From contig SLJO01000124.1 of NCBI GenBank assembly GCA_007135095.1, forward strand, positions 1 to 36,026: a stretch of 36,026 nucleotides of DNA, given 5' to 3'. Shown in pieces: positions 20,700 to 29,447 of the stretch. The DNA is from Bacteroidales bacterium. GTDB lineage: Bacteria; Bacteroidota; Bacteroidia; Bacteroidales; PUMT01. Below the pieces are notes generated by a model that saw only the letters and a list, made by a program, of their open reading frames with translations, had not been told where the DNA came from and searched no databases. Position numbers and translations under genes: made by a program. Position 1 is the stretch's first letter; each line of letters starts with the position of its first letter.

Positions 20700-21956
20700 T
20701 TATTCGAATTCTGCTCTCAGGACCCTTACCACTTCCCGTATGGTTTCTTCCTCAAGGTCAGTCCTTTTTACCAGGTCTTCTACGGAGAGTTCCAGAACGC
20801 TTTTCGCCGTATCACAACCAACCGTTTTCAGTTCGTCAATTATCCAGCTTTCAATTTCATCACTGAATTCATCAATGTTCACATCTTCTTCCTCTTCTCC
20901 TTCCGTATCGCGGAATACATCTATTTCGTATCCGGTGAGCTGCCCTGCAAGCTTTATGTTTAAACCGCCTTTACCAATGGCAAGGGAGACTTCGTTAGGC
21001 TTCAGGAATACCTCCGCCCTTTTTTCATCCTCAATGATTTTTATTGAACTGATCTTGGCGGGGCTTAAAGACCTTGAGATAAAGAGCTGGTTGTTTGTTG
21101 TATAATTGATTACATCTATATTCTCGTTCTTAAGTTCCCTGACTATACCATGGATACGTGATCCCTTCATGCCAACACAGGCTCCAACCGGATCAATCCG
21201 GTCATCGTACGATTCAACTGCAATTTTGGCCCTTTCGCCAGGCACCCTGACAATCTTCTTGATGGTGATAAGGCCGTCGTATATTTCCGGCACTTCCAGC
21301 TCAAAAAGTCTTTCGAGGAAAACCGGTGAGGTCCGGGAAAGAATGATCAAAGGCACATTGTTTTTCATTTCAACTTTTATAACAACGGCCCTTATGGTGT
21401 CACCTTTCCTGAAATAGTCGGTAGGTATCTGTTCAGCCCTGGGAAGAATCAGCTCATTGCCTTCATCGTCTATAATAAGAATTTCACGTTTCCAGACCTG
21501 GTAAACATCACCTGTAACAATCTCTCCTATCCTGTCCTTGTATTTAAGGTAAACATTGTTCTTCTCGAGTTCCATAATCCTCGAGGTAAGGTTTTGCCTT
21601 AATGCCAGTATTGCCCTGCGACCGAAATCAGCAAGTTTTACCTCGTCCGTTACTTCCTCCCCGACGGCGTAATCAGGATCAATTTTCTGTGCTTCAGACA
21701 GCCTTATCTGCATATTCGGGTCTTCCAGGCTGTCATTTTCCACAACTTCCCTGTTTCTCCATATCTCAAAATCGCCCTTGTCAATGTTGATAATAATATC
21801 AAAATTTTCATCGGTACCGAAATATTTAATCAGCATGCTTCTGAAAACATCTTCCAGCACACTCATCATTGTGGCCCGGTCTATGCTTTTCAGCTCCTTG
21901 AATTCAGAAAATGGCTCTGTAAGATTTATATTTTCCATCTGTAAAACTTTTTCCAT
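20700..21956 (-). CDS. nusA: Transcription termination/antitermination protein NusA
   Basis: NusA binds RNA polymerase and nascent RNA and controls pausing, termination and antitermination. The protein has an N-terminal polymerase-binding domain (FSEFKELKSIDRATMMSVLEDVF) and an S1 domain (around GEIVTGDVYQVWKREILII). Two KH domains follow, with GACVGMKGSRIHGIVREL and SLAIGKGGLNIKLAGQLTG. The acidic tail includes a short helix-hairpin-helix-like end (LVKRTDLEEETIREVVRVL). The ATG at 21956 gives 418 residues. A second ATG at 21938 gives 412 residues starting MENINL, which resembles relatives better. It lies 6 bases after rimP (24 with the later start), in the usual rimP-nusA-infB order. Confidence 0.96.
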   Translation of the reverse strand: MEKVLQMENINLTEPFSEFKELKSIDRATMMSVLEDVFRSMLIKYFGTDENFDIIINIDKGDFEIWRNREVVENDSLEDPNMQIRLSEAQKIDPDYAVGEEVTDEVKLADFGRRAILALRQNLTSRIMELEKNNVYLKYKDRIGEIVTGDVYQVWKREILIIDDEGNELILPRAEQIPTDYFRKGDTIRAVVIKVEMKNNVPLIILSRTSPVFLERLFELEVPEIYDGLITIKKIVRVPGERAKIAVESYDDRIDPVGACVGMKGSRIHGIVRELKNENIDVINYTTNNQLFISRSLSPAKISSIKIIEDEKRAEVFLKPNEVSLAIGKGGLNIKLAGQLTGYEIDVFRDTEGEEEEDVNIDEFSDEIESWIIDELKTVGCDTAKSVLELSVEDLVKRTDLEEETIREVVRVLRAEFE

Positions 21957-21962
21957 TTATTT

Positions 21963-22421
21963 TTATGATATCAACAGCTTTGTTGACAGGATTTGATCAA
22001 AATCAAATTCCTTTTCAATTGCTTTTATTTCCGGTCGTTTTTTCTCGCCCTTAAGCTTAACCATCTCTTCGATTACCAGGCCCTTTTGCGTTAATCCGGT
22101 CAATTTTCCTTTATGCTTTAGACCCTCATTTGTAAGGATTTCAACTTTGCGGCCAATATTTTTCTGATACTGTGGTAAAACTTTCAACGGTTCGGTAAGG
22201 CCGGGAGATGATACTTCCAGCTGAAAATCCTGCTTATCCCTGTCAAGGCTTTCTTCTATAGCCCGGTTGAGGTTTATGCACTCTTCCAGGGTTACTCCCT
22301 TCTGATTATCAATAAGTATTCTAATGTTATCTGAAGCGGAAACGTGAATGTCTACTATAAATAAATCCGTCCCCTCCAGATGCTTCTTCACCAGCTCCGT
22401 TACTGTTTCCCTGCTAATCAT
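21963..22421 (-). CDS. rimP: Ribosome maturation factor RimP
   Basis: RimP assists maturation of the 30S subunit. I chose the ATG at 22421, giving 152 residues (MISRETVTELVKKHL onward), the family's usual length. Motifs include FIVDIHVSASDNIRILID, VTLEECINLNRAIEESLD, and LEVSSPGLTEPLK, the family signature. The frame stays open to 22796, which would add 125 residues, but that stretch is cysteine- and isoleucine-rich without similarity and covers the promoter. It is therefore leader DNA. This is the first gene of the operon with nusA and infB, with a hairpin in its leader. Confidence 0.93.
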   Translation of the reverse strand: MISRETVTELVKKHLEGTDLFIVDIHVSASDNIRILIDNQKGVTLEECINLNRAIEESLDRDKQDFQLEVSSPGLTEPLKVLPQYQKNIGRKVEILTNEGLKHKGKLTGLTQKGLVIEEMVKLKGEKKRPEIKAIEKEFDFDQILSTKLLIS

Positions 22422-22441
22422 ATTAGTTACCTCTATTAAAA

Positions 22442-22461
22442 TAGGGGACTGAAGTCCCCTA
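22442..22461 (-). promoter_or_regulatory. Strong hairpin in the rimP-nusA-infB leader
   Basis: TAGGGGAC and GTCCCCTA form a perfect 8-bp stem around a four-base loop (TTCA in the RNA), extended by a G-U pair. It starts about 24 bases after the predicted transcription start and ends 20 bases before the rimP ATG. A run of TTTTAATA follows it in the RNA direction. It could be an attenuator, a protein-binding site for autogenous control, an mRNA stabiliser, or a small REP-like insertion. Confidence 0.6.
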
Positions 22462-22491
22462 CATAAAAAATAATCCTCAGCATTCAACGTG

Positions 22492-22523
22492 CAAAAATAT
22501 AAAATAATACTCGAATACGCAAA
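22492..22523 (-). promoter_or_regulatory. Promoter of rimP-nusA-infB
   Basis: On the minus strand TTTG (22520-22523) is followed after exactly 20 bases by TATTTTTG (22492-22499). This is the textbook Bacteroidota -33/-7 arrangement. The -33 TTTG belongs to a second TATTTTTG at 22520-22527, so the word occurs twice, 28 bases apart. The leader would be about 64 bases. Confidence 0.65.
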
Positions 22524-22813
22524 AATATACGATTGAAAATTAGCACATTTGCCGTTTCGGCTTAAAATATTTGTAAAAACTTGTTTATTTTTGCTCCTGC
22601 AAAACCAAAACGGATTATTTAATCCTGTTAATAATTTAAGCCGCTTATTGTAAAACGCAACTATTTGGTTAAAATTATTCCTGTATATCAGGCAGTAACC
22701 TTTTTTTTGAATAACAGCGTGTATTTCCGACATAAACGTAATTATCCGGTTTAAAATTATCCTGATTAGGAACAAACCTAATTTTGCTTTACTCACTGAT
22801 TATATTCAATTTT

Positions 22814-24097
22814 TTGGACCCTTATCACACCAATAAGCGAAAGATAATAAACGACCCGGTTCATGGATTTATCGGGATATCATCAGAGTTGATCTTTGAT
22901 CTGATCTCCCATCCCTTCTTTCAAAGACTAAGAAGGATCAAACAACTAGGAGTGACCCACCTGGTTTATCCGGGAGCTACCCATTCAAGATTTCAGCATG
23001 CCATTGGGGCTATGCACCTCATGGAAATGGCCATTGGGGTGATACGTTCCAAAAATCATATTATCAGCCAGGAAGAAGAGGAGGCCACCCTTATTGCCAT
23101 ATTGCTTCATGACATCGGCCATGGTCCCTTCTCCCATACTCTTGAATCAACTATAATCCCTCATATGCCGCATGAGCATATGTCGGCCTTCCTTATGAAT
23201 GAGCTGAACAGGCAGTTTAACGGCAAACTTTCCCTTGCTATCGCCATCTTTTCGGGCCGGTATCATAAAAGCTTTCTCAGCCAGCTCGTTGCCGGGCAGC
23301 TGGATATGGACAGGCTGGATTATTTAAAGCGCGACAGTTTTTATACCGGAGTCACCGAAGGGGTAATTGGTTCAGACAGGATAATAAAAATGCTGAATGT
23401 TGTGGATGACCAGCTTGTGGTTGAGGCCAAGAGCATCTATTCTATTGAAAAGTATTTGATTGCCAGAAGGTTGATGTACTGGCAGGTATATTTTCACAAA
23501 ACTGTCGTGGCAGCTGAAAACTTGCTGGCCATGGTCTTAAAAAGAGCCCGGCAGCTTATCCTTTCGGGGGAAAAACTTTTTTCGCCCCCCTCCCTGCTTT
23601 TTTTCCTGGAGAATAGTTTATCCGGCACCACACCCCGTGACCTTCCTTCCGGCACCATTATAAATGGTGAGGTTATGAAAAATTTCACAGGCCTTGATGA
23701 TGATGACATTATGAGCGCGGTAAAGGTATGGGCCGGGCATAAGGATTTAACCCTTTCCCTTCTGGCAGCCTGGTACACCCACAGGTCATTGTACCATATT
23801 GAATTCCGCAGCACTGAATTTCCTGCATTGATGATCGCGCAGCTGCAAAAGGAGGTTGGCAGCAAGTATGGTATCCCGCCGGATGAAACAGATTATTTTG
23901 TATTTACCGGCCATATCTCAAACTATGCTTACCGGACTGAGGATGAGAAAATCAGGATACTTTATAATAACGGATCGCTTGCTGATATATCCGATGTATC
24001 TGATATCCTTAACGTTTCCGTATTATCAAAAACCGTAATAAAGTATTTTATTTGCTTCCCGAAAAGTATTTACAGCCCGGGCATTTATTTAATTTAA
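22814..24097 (+). CDS. HD-domain phosphohydrolase (dNTPase-like family)
   Basis: This belongs to the HD superfamily proteins related to SAMHD1/dGTPases. The HD signature is [16 protein letters not shown], preceded by the histidine-containing [15 protein letters not shown] and followed by [19 protein letters not shown]. That is the family's full metal-binding set. The substrate is unknown. Bacteroidota relatives begin just before the [11 protein letters not shown] motif. No ATG is available, so I took the TTG at 22814 (427 residues). An upstream TTG at 22784 lies inside a -7-like element and is less likely. lpxD starts 10 bases after its stop, so it probably heads the lpxD transcript. Confidence 0.88.
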   Translation: MDPYHTNKRKIINDPVHGFIGISSELIFDLISHPFFQRLRRIKQLGVTHLVYPGATHSRFQHAIGAMHLMEMAIGVIRSKNHIISQEEEEATLIAILLHDIGHGPFSHTLESTIIPHMPHEHMSAFLMNELNRQFNGKLSLAIAIFSGRYHKSFLSQLVAGQLDMDRLDYLKRDSFYTGVTEGVIGSDRIIKMLNVVDDQLVVEAKSIYSIEKYLIARRLMYWQVYFHKTVVAAENLLAMVLKRARQLILSGEKLFSPPSLLFFLENSLSGTTPRDLPSGTIINGEVMKNFTGLDDDDIMSAVKVWAGHKDLTLSLLAAWYTHRSLYHIEFRSTEFPALMIAQLQKEVGSKYGIPPDETDYFVFTGHISNYAYRTEDEKIRILYNNGSLADISDVSDILNVSVLSKTVIKYFICFPKSIYSPGIYLI

Positions 24098-24107
24098 AAA
24101 TCAGTAT

Positions 24108-25157
24108 ATGGAATTTACTGCAAGACAAATAGCTGACTTCCTGAATGGTGAGGTTGACGGAGATCCTGATGTTGTTGTAAATGATTTTTCAGGAATTGAA
24201 CAGGGCAAGGCAGGCACACTCTCATTTCTTGCGAATCCCGGGTATGAAAAACATCTCTACAATACCGGTGCGACAATCGTTCTCGTAAACAAGGGATTTT
24301 CCCCTTCACAGCCGGTGCCATGCACCCTGGTAAGGGTTGAGGATGCATACCAGTCCATTGCCAGCCTTCTTGAACTCAGGGAGAAAATGAAACCTGTTCC
24401 GGAAGGGATTGATGAAAAGGCACATATAGATCCCTCGGCCCGTACCGGGGAGCGGGTATATATCGGACAATTTTCCCATATTTCAGCAGGTGCGGTTATC
24501 GGCGACGACGTGATAATTTACCCACAGGTATTCATTGGTGAAAATGTTGTTATTGGCAACAACTCTGTGCTCCATCCCGGAGTAAGGATATACCACGACT
24601 GCCATATTGGACAAGGATGCACCCTCCATGCCGGTGTAGTAATAGGAGGCGACGGTTTTGGTTTTGCGCCTCAATCAGACAGTAATTACAAGAAAATACC
24701 ACAGGTTGGTAATGTTATACTCGAAGACCATGTGGAGATTGGCTCGAACAGTACAGTTGACCGGGCAATGATGGGATCAACCATCATACGCAGGGGCGTT
24801 AAGCTTGATAATCTCATACAGGTTGCACATAATGTGGAAATTGGTGAAAATACCGTAATTGCAGCCCAGTCCGGAATAGCCGGATCAACCAGGATCGGCT
24901 CTGATTGCATGATTGGCGGACAGGTTGGGATTATAGGCCACCTTTCAATAGCTGACGGGGTTAAAATTGCTGCCCAGTCAGGTGTCGGGGTGAGCGTGAC
25001 GGAGAAAAATGCGGTTATCCAGGGATCTCCTGCGTTTCAGTATGGGAAATATCAGAGGTCATATGTATTGTATAAGAAACTACCCGAACTATTCCAGCAA
25101 ATCAGCAGGCTGGAAAAGGAAATTGCGGAATTGAAACAGGCCGTCAAAAAAAACTGA
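24108..25157 (+). CDS. lpxD: UDP-3-O-acyl-glucosamine N-acyltransferase LpxD
   Basis: It adds the second acyl chain (N-linked) in lipid A synthesis, using acyl-ACP. The 349-residue protein has an N-terminal uridine-binding domain ([20 protein letters not shown]), then a left-handed beta-helix of hexapeptide repeats from about residue 100. Typical turns are [17 protein letters not shown] and [15 protein letters not shown]. The catalytic histidine is H241 in [12 protein letters not shown]-terminal helical extension ends [22 protein letters not shown]. It lies directly upstream of lpxC-fabZ and lpxA, the other early lipid A genes. Confidence 0.97.
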   Translation: MEFTARQIADFLNGEVDGDPDVVVNDFSGIEQGKAGTLSFLANPGYEKHLYNTGATIVLVNKGFSPSQPVPCTLVRVEDAYQSIASLLELREKMKPVPEGIDEKAHIDPSARTGERVYIGQFSHISAGAVIGDDVIIYPQVFIGENVVIGNNSVLHPGVRIYHDCHIGQGCTLHAGVVIGGDGFGFAPQSDSNYKKIPQVGNVILEDHVEIGSNSTVDRAMMGSTIIRRGVKLDNLIQVAHNVEIGENTVIAAQSGIAGSTRIGSDCMIGGQVGIIGHLSIADGVKIAAQSGVGVSVTEKNAVIQGSPAFQYGKYQRSYVLYKKLPELFQQISRLEKEIAELKQAVKKN

Positions 25158-25502
25158 CCCCGGTCATCGGATTCGCACAGCGAAGTGCCCGTTTACCTGT
25201 ATCTGCCTCATTAGGTTGTGCAATAATCAGGCATTCAGCCTGTATTTCCGCTCTCAGCAGGGTATTACCATTAACAATACACTGTATTTTCCTGCTCTCC
25301 TGTTGGAAGTTCAGAATGGAGGTCTCTGAGACTGATCCAAAGTTAATGCCTGCATACAGGAACAAACAATGAAAAATGTAATTTCACAGGTATGTAATTA
25401 GAAGTATGGATCTCCATATAACCTTCAGGAAAAGAATAAAAAAGATGAAATTTTGTATATTGCACCCTCTTGATACAGTATAGAAACAGTCAAATTAACG
25501 AA
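25158..25502. other. Spacer between lpxD and lpxC-fabZ
   Basis: No gene is supported in these 345 bases. A small hairpin, CAGGC-5-GCCTG at 25228-25242, could mark the end of the lpxD transcript but lacks a T tract. TATATTG at 25456-25462 resembles an incomplete -7 element for lpxC. A 73-codon minus-strand frame (25144-25365) begins only with TTG and overlaps the lpxD end. Confidence 0.45.
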
Positions 25503-26894
25503 ATGTCAAAAAAGCAAAAGACTATAAAGAAGCCTGTTACACTTAGTGGAAAGGGCCTGCACACCGGCCTGCAGGTAGACCTGACCTTTATACCGGCACC
25601 CGACAATCACGGATATGTTTTTAAAAGGCTGGACCTTGAGAACAAACCATTAATTCATGCTATTGCTGAGAATGTCACAGATACCTCCCGGGGCACGACC
25701 ATTGAAGAAAACGGTGCAAAGATCGGGACAATTGAACATGTGATGGCCGCTTTATACGGGTTGGAAATTGATAACGTGCTTATGGAGATTAGCGGGCCTG
25801 AAGCGCCCATAATTGACGGGAGCTCCAAATTTGTGGTAAAGGCGCTTAAAGAGGCCGGCATTGTAGATCAGCAGGAAAACAAGAATTATTATGAAATCAC
25901 TGAAAAGATTGTTTATTCCGATCCCGATAAAGAAATTGAGATAGTGGTTTTTCCCGACGATAAGTTTTCAGTCAATGTAATGATTGATTATAATTCCAGG
26001 GTTCTTGGTCACCAATATGCCTCTCTTGAGCGGCTCCATGATTTTGAGCAGGAGATTGCACCCTGCCGCACTTTCGTCTTTTTTCATGAACTGGAATTTT
26101 TGCTTAAGAATAACCTGATCAAGGGAGGAGATCTTGAAAACGCCATTGTGATACTTGAACATGAAGTTCCCCAGGAAGAACTCGACCGTATTGCCGATCT
26201 TTTCAATAAACCACGTATTAAAAGGAATTCGGAGGGTGTCATGAACAATCTGGATATGTACTTCACCAATGAACCCGCCAGGCACAAGTTACTCGACATC
26301 CTTGGAGATCTTTCATTGATAGGGCGCCCCATTAAGGGAAAAATTGTTGCCACCCGTCCGGGTCATCATGCCAATAACCAGCTTGCCCGCAAACTCCGCA
26401 CCATCATCAAGCAGACCGAATCGAAGAATGTTTTTCCCGAATATGACATGGAAAAACCCCTGATCAATGTAATGCAGATTATGGACATTCTTCCTCACCG
26501 GCCTCCTTTTCTACTTGTCGATAAAATTGTTGCAATGACAGAAACTTCAATAGTTGGTGTTAAGAATGTTACAATGAACGAAGGGTTCTTTGTCGGCCAT
26601 TTTCCCGGTGAGCCTATTATGCCGGGTGTTCTGCAGGTCGAAGCAATGGCCCAGGTGGGGGGTATTCTGGTGCTGAGTTCTGTTCCCGATCCGGAAAATT
26701 ATGCTACATATTTTTTGAAGATTGACAAAGTTAAATTTAAGCGCAAGGTCGTGCCTGGCGACACACTTGTATTCAAACTTGAGTATCTGGCTCCTTTCCG
26801 CAGAGGGATCGTCTATATGTTCGGTCAGGCATATGTAGGAAAGGAACTTGCCATGGAGGGCGAGATGATGGCCCAGATAGTAAAGAAAAAGTAA
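25503..26894 (+). CDS. lpxC-fabZ: Bifunctional LpxC deacetylase / FabZ dehydratase
   Basis: This is a fusion of two enzymes. The N-terminal part (about residues 1-310) is the zinc-dependent UDP-3-O-acyl-GlcNAc deacetylase, the committed step of lipid A synthesis. H79 lies in GTIEHVMAALYG. H261 and D265 lie in HKLLDILGD, and GHHANNQLARKL supplies the further active-site histidine. The C-terminal part (about 320-463) is 3-hydroxyacyl-ACP dehydratase, with H332 in ILPHRPPFLLVDKI and E380 in MPGVLQVEAMAQ. The fusion is well known in Bacteroidota. The ATG at 25503 is preferred over the TTG at 25470, which would add 11 unlikely residues. FabZ consumes the same 3-hydroxyacyl-ACP that LpxA and LpxD need, which may explain the physical coupling. 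Confidence 0.96.
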   Translation: MSKKQKTIKKPVTLSGKGLHTGLQVDLTFIPAPDNHGYVFKRLDLENKPLIHAIAENVTDTSRGTTIEENGAKIGTIEHVMAALYGLEIDNVLMEISGPEAPIIDGSSKFVVKALKEAGIVDQQENKNYYEITEKIVYSDPDKEIEIVVFPDDKFSVNVMIDYNSRVLGHQYASLERLHDFEQEIAPCRTFVFFHELEFLLKNNLIKGGDLENAIVILEHEVPQEELDRIADLFNKPRIKRNSEGVMNNLDMYFTNEPARHKLLDILGDLSLIGRPIKGKIVATRPGHHANNQLARKLRTIIKQTESKNVFPEYDMEKPLINVMQIMDILPHRPPFLLVDKIVAMTETSIVGVKNVTMNEGFFVGHFPGEPIMPGVLQVEAMAQVGGILVLSSVPDPENYATYFLKIDKVKFKRKVVPGDTLVFKLEYLAPFRRGIVYMFGQAYVGKELAMEGEMMAQIVKKK

Positions 26895-26987
26895 TCAAAA
26901 CTTTAAACCACTACCGTTGGTTCCGCTGAATTCCGGAATCAATGAACCAGGGAGGTTAAGTCTAAACAAGAAACTCAGATTAATTTG

Positions 26988-27797
26988 ATGAAGCAGGTAT
27001 TGAATGTAATACATCCTGAAGCGAAAATAGGAAAAGATGTTATAATTGAAGCTTTCTCCACTATTACTGCCGATGTTGTGATCGGGGAAGGTTCATGGAT
27101 CGGCCCGAATGTAACAATAATGGATGGAGCCAGGATCGGCAAAAACTGCAGGATTTTTCCAGGCGCCGTTATATCGGGGATCCCACAGGACCTTAAATTC
27201 AAAGGAGAAAAAACGACAGCGGAGATAGGCGATAATGTAATCATCCGTGAATGTGTGACGGTTAACAGGGGTACGGCAGCCAAAGGCATAACAGTTGTGG
27301 GCAACAACAGCATGCTTATGGCCTATGTTCACATCGGTCATGACTGCCATATCGGGAACAACTGCATTCTGGTAAACAGTGTAGGCCTTGCCGGGGAAGT
27401 TGAAGTAGGAGACTTTGCAATAATCGGTGGTCATACAGTGGTTCACCAGTTCAACAGGATAGGAACTCACAGCATGGTTGGAGGTGCCTCAAAGGTTAGA
27501 AAAGATGTTCCTCCGTATACCCGGGCATCACGTGAGCCATTGCAATATGTTGGCATAAATTCAATCGGTTTGCGCCGCAGGAATTTCTCCAATGAAACCA
27601 TATTTTCAATTCAGGCCATACTCAAGACTCTTTATCAGAAAGGCATGAATACTTCGCAGGCTCTTGGAAAAATAGTCAATGATTTTCCCGTTACACTGGA
27701 AAGAGATATAATTGTCGATTTTGTGAAAAATTCTTCAAGGGGCATAATAAAGGGTTATGATCCTGAAACTGACAAGTCTGATGACGACGACTTTTAA
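26988..27797 (+). CDS. lpxA: UDP-N-acetylglucosamine acyltransferase LpxA
   Basis: It transfers the first 3-hydroxyacyl chain to UDP-GlcNAc, the first step of lipid A synthesis. The 269 residues form the left-handed beta-helix of hexapeptide repeats (IHPEAKIGKDVIIEAFSTI onward). The catalytic histidine is H118 in VHIGHDCHIGN, equivalent to H125 of the E. coli enzyme. GGHTVVHQFNRIGTHSMVGG and the C-terminal helical domain (FSNETIFSIQAILKTLYQKG) are typical. The ATG at 26988 is used, with a TTG immediately before it. The gene follows lpxC-fabZ by 93 bases and is convergent with thiL. The acidic tail DDDDF is unremarkable. Confidence 0.96.
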   Translation: MKQVLNVIHPEAKIGKDVIIEAFSTITADVVIGEGSWIGPNVTIMDGARIGKNCRIFPGAVISGIPQDLKFKGEKTTAEIGDNVIIRECVTVNRGTAAKGITVVGNNSMLMAYVHIGHDCHIGNNCILVNSVGLAGEVEVGDFAIIGGHTVVHQFNRIGTHSMVGGASKVRKDVPPYTRASREPLQYVGINSIGLRRRNFSNETIFSIQAILKTLYQKGMNTSQALGKIVNDFPVTLERDIIVDFVKNSSRGIIKGYDPETDKSDDDDF

Positions 27798-27830
27798 CCC
27801 CTCCGGTTCGGTTATTAACTATTCAGCCAT

Positions 27831-27933
27831 ACGTTAAATGTGCTTTTCAGCCCATTGAATCCTCATTCGCGCAGGTATTTTTCTGAAGATATCATCCCGG
27901 CATATTGTCTGCCGGTCGAATTCACATGGACAG
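27831..27933. repeat. Degenerate intergenic repeat, copy 1 (after lpxA)
   Basis: Two blocks match the copy at 29060-29129. Block 1 at 27831-27862 contains GTGCTTTTCAGCCCATT and agrees at about 25 of 31 positions. Block 2 at 27903-27933 contains GGTCGAATTCACATG and agrees at about 21 of 31 without gaps. The distance between blocks is longer here (40 bases against 8). The spacer separates convergent lpxA and thiL. Confidence 0.5.
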
Positions 27934-27950
27934 GTAAATCCGTTTACCTG
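27931..27950. terminator. Hairpin between convergent lpxA and thiL
   Basis: CAGGTAAA and TTTACCTG form a perfect 8-bp stem with a TCCG loop, placed between the two stops (27797 and 27990). A T tract is missing on both strands, so termination is an inference from position. Confidence 0.4.
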
Positions 27951-27989
27951 CAGAAAACAATTTCCCTGAAGTTCCGGGTCAGTGCCGCT

Positions 27990-29036
27990 TTACTTCTGGG
28001 GACTCCTGCCATATGCATTCCATCCCTGGGCCTGTAACGGGATAATTGATCCGTCATGAATTACAAGGCTGCATCCGTCTTCCTTGGCGGTTATGTGTCC
28101 TATGATTTTAATATCCTTGTGGCCCTGCACTTTTTCAAGTTCACCGGGAGAAAGCGTAAAAACAAGCTCATAATCTTCCCCTCCGTTTAATGCCGCAACC
28201 AGCGGGGTAATATTGAATTCACCTGCAAGCTCTTCAGTATACCTGTCAACCGGTATGCGGTCAGCATAAATCCTGCAGCCCGTTTCCGATTCATTACAAA
28301 TGTGCAGCACCTCTGAAGACAGCCCATCTGATATATCTATCATGGCTGTCGGCATCACATGGTTCTCTTTGAAGAAGTTAATTATATCTGCCCTGGGCTC
28401 AGGTTTAAGCTGTCTCTGGAGCGGATAGTCGTACCCGTCGAGTGCCGGCTGCAGCTTCGGGTTTTCCATAAATAATTTCTTTTCCCGCTCAAGGAGCTGA
28501 AGGCCAAGATAAGCTGCTCCAAGATTTCCTGTTACACAAATCAAATCATTCGTTTTGGCCCCGCTGCGGTATACGATTTTTCCCTTTTCCCCCGAGCCAA
28601 GGGCTGTGATGCTTATGGCCATTCCGGTAAGAGAGGTGGAAGTATCACCCCCGGCAAGGTCGACATTGTAATTATCGCAGGCAAGCTTAATTCCGGCATA
28701 TAAATTCTCAATCTGTTTAAGGGAGATTTTAGCCGAAAATGCCAGGGATATCAGGATTTGCTTTGGTATGGCGTTCATTGCAAATATGTCTGAGAGATTT
28801 GCCACCACAGCTTTATACCCCAAATGCTTCATCGGAGTGTAGATAAGATTGAAATGAATGCCTTCCATGAGAATATCGGTGGAGGCTATAACATGCCTGT
28901 CGCCAAAATCCAGGACAGCTGCGTCATCACCAATTCCCCTGTGCGTTTCAGGATTTTTGATCCTAACGTCCTTTGTAAGGTGCCTTATCAATCCAAACTC
29001 GCCCAGCTCTTCAATCTTTTTATCGGTTTTCTTCAT
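27990..29036 (-). CDS. thiL: Thiamine-monophosphate kinase ThiL
   Basis: It phosphorylates thiamine monophosphate to the active cofactor thiamine diphosphate. The 348-residue protein shows the PurM/ThiL fold signatures: GEFGLIRHL at the N-terminus, GIGDDAAVLDFGDRHVIASTDILMEGIHF, AGGDTSTS, VTGNLGAAYLGLQLL, MIDISDGLSSEVLHIC, and ALNGGEDYELVFT. The ATG at 29036 fits the family start. No thiamine synthesis gene and no TPP riboswitch is visible nearby. It is alone on the minus strand between lpxA and the suf operon. Its upstream region is shared with sufB. Confidence 0.95.
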   Translation of the reverse strand: MKKTDKKIEELGEFGLIRHLTKDVRIKNPETHRGIGDDAAVLDFGDRHVIASTDILMEGIHFNLIYTPMKHLGYKAVVANLSDIFAMNAIPKQILISLAFSAKISLKQIENLYAGIKLACDNYNVDLAGGDTSTSLTGMAISITALGSGEKGKIVYRSGAKTNDLICVTGNLGAAYLGLQLLEREKKLFMENPKLQPALDGYDYPLQRQLKPEPRADIINFFKENHVMPTAMIDISDGLSSEVLHICNESETGCRIYADRIPVDRYTEELAGEFNITPLVAALNGGEDYELVFTLSPGELEKVQGHKDIKIIGHITAKEDGCSLVIHDGSIIPLQAQGWNAYGRSPQK

Positions 29037-29059
29037 TGCAATAATATTTCAGTTATGAT

Positions 29060-29129
29060 ACGGTTAATCTGCTTTTCAATCCATGGATCCCCCTGTTTTA
29101 TTGACCTGCGGTCGATCTCACATGCAATA
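29060..29129. repeat. Degenerate intergenic repeat, copy 2 (upstream of thiL/sufB)
   Basis: Block 1 at 29060-29090 contains CTGCTTTTCAATCCATGG. Block 2 at 29099-29129 contains TTGACCTGCGGTCGATC followed by TCACATGCAATA. Block 2 agrees with the copy at 35438-35468 at 26 of 31 positions. Its reverse complement agrees with 35401-35425 at about 22 of 25 positions. It is not coding in either flanking gene. Confidence 0.6.
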
Positions 29130-29216
29130 AAATTAACTTTTATGATTACAAATTGGATGTGACATTCATTGCTTTTTGTGTCACCCAGTGTCATGGGGAT
29201 TCATCATAAAACAGGG
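29091..29216. repeat. Inverted repeat pair with enclosed TGTCA/TGACA words
   Basis: CCCTGTTTTAT at 29091-29101 and ATAAAACAGGG at 29206-29216 are perfect 11-bp inverted copies enclosing about 104 bases. Inside are GTGACA (29159-29164) and TGTCAC (29179-29184), which are inverted to each other, and a direct TGTCA repeat at 29179-29183 and 29189-29193. No target-site duplication is obvious. The arrangement could be a MITE-like remnant or a long-range hairpin. Confidence 0.5.
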
Positions 29217-29447
29217 TATCATGTTAATATTCAGTTATTTTAATCTGCAAAGTGAAGCAACTCCCCAATATCCGGGAAAAGCTCAATTAACAAACTGGCA
29301 TGATGGTTCTTACAATAACGAACTTTGATCCGGCGTTAATACAGAATTATTCAAAGGCCAACAATAATCAATGCGCGTGTTATCGGTGGCGCCTGTTTCC
29401 GGTATTACCAAATTAACAATTGTAACTTAAATTTGTTACTTTTTTAC

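Larger units (their letters stand above)
22422..22813. other. Divergent control region between rimP and the HD phosphohydrolase
   Basis: No gene is supported in these 392 bases. It contains the rimP promoter and leader hairpin. It has two plus-strand TANNTTTG matches, TATTTTTG at 22586-22593 and TAATTTTG at 22779-22786. It also has two palindromes: GGATTA-TT-TAATCC at 22612-22625, and ATTAGG-6-CCTAAT at 22765-22782, which overlaps the second -7 element. The last could be an operator for the HD gene. Confidence 0.5.

Noticed and set aside
22422-22796. 125-residue N-terminal extension of RimP in an open frame
   Set aside because: It lacks similarity to RimP, has odd composition, and covers the promoter and leader hairpin. 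The ATG at 22421 gives the normal family length.
25155-25190. Possible fourth copy of the intergenic repeat at the lpxD stop
   Set aside because: Only TGACC, GGTC and GCACA fragments align and gaps are needed. This is too weak to separate from chance.
25144-25365. 73-codon minus-strand frame after lpxD
   Set aside because: It starts only with TTG, overlaps the lpxD 3' end, and resembles no family I know.
27840-28037. 65-codon frame after lpxA
   Set aside because: It runs through the intergenic repeat and hairpin and into the antisense of thiL. There is no recognisable protein.
28824-29162. 112-codon plus-strand frame opposite the thiL start
   Set aside because: It is mostly antisense to thiL and then passes through the intergenic repeat. 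No start or domain evidence supports it.
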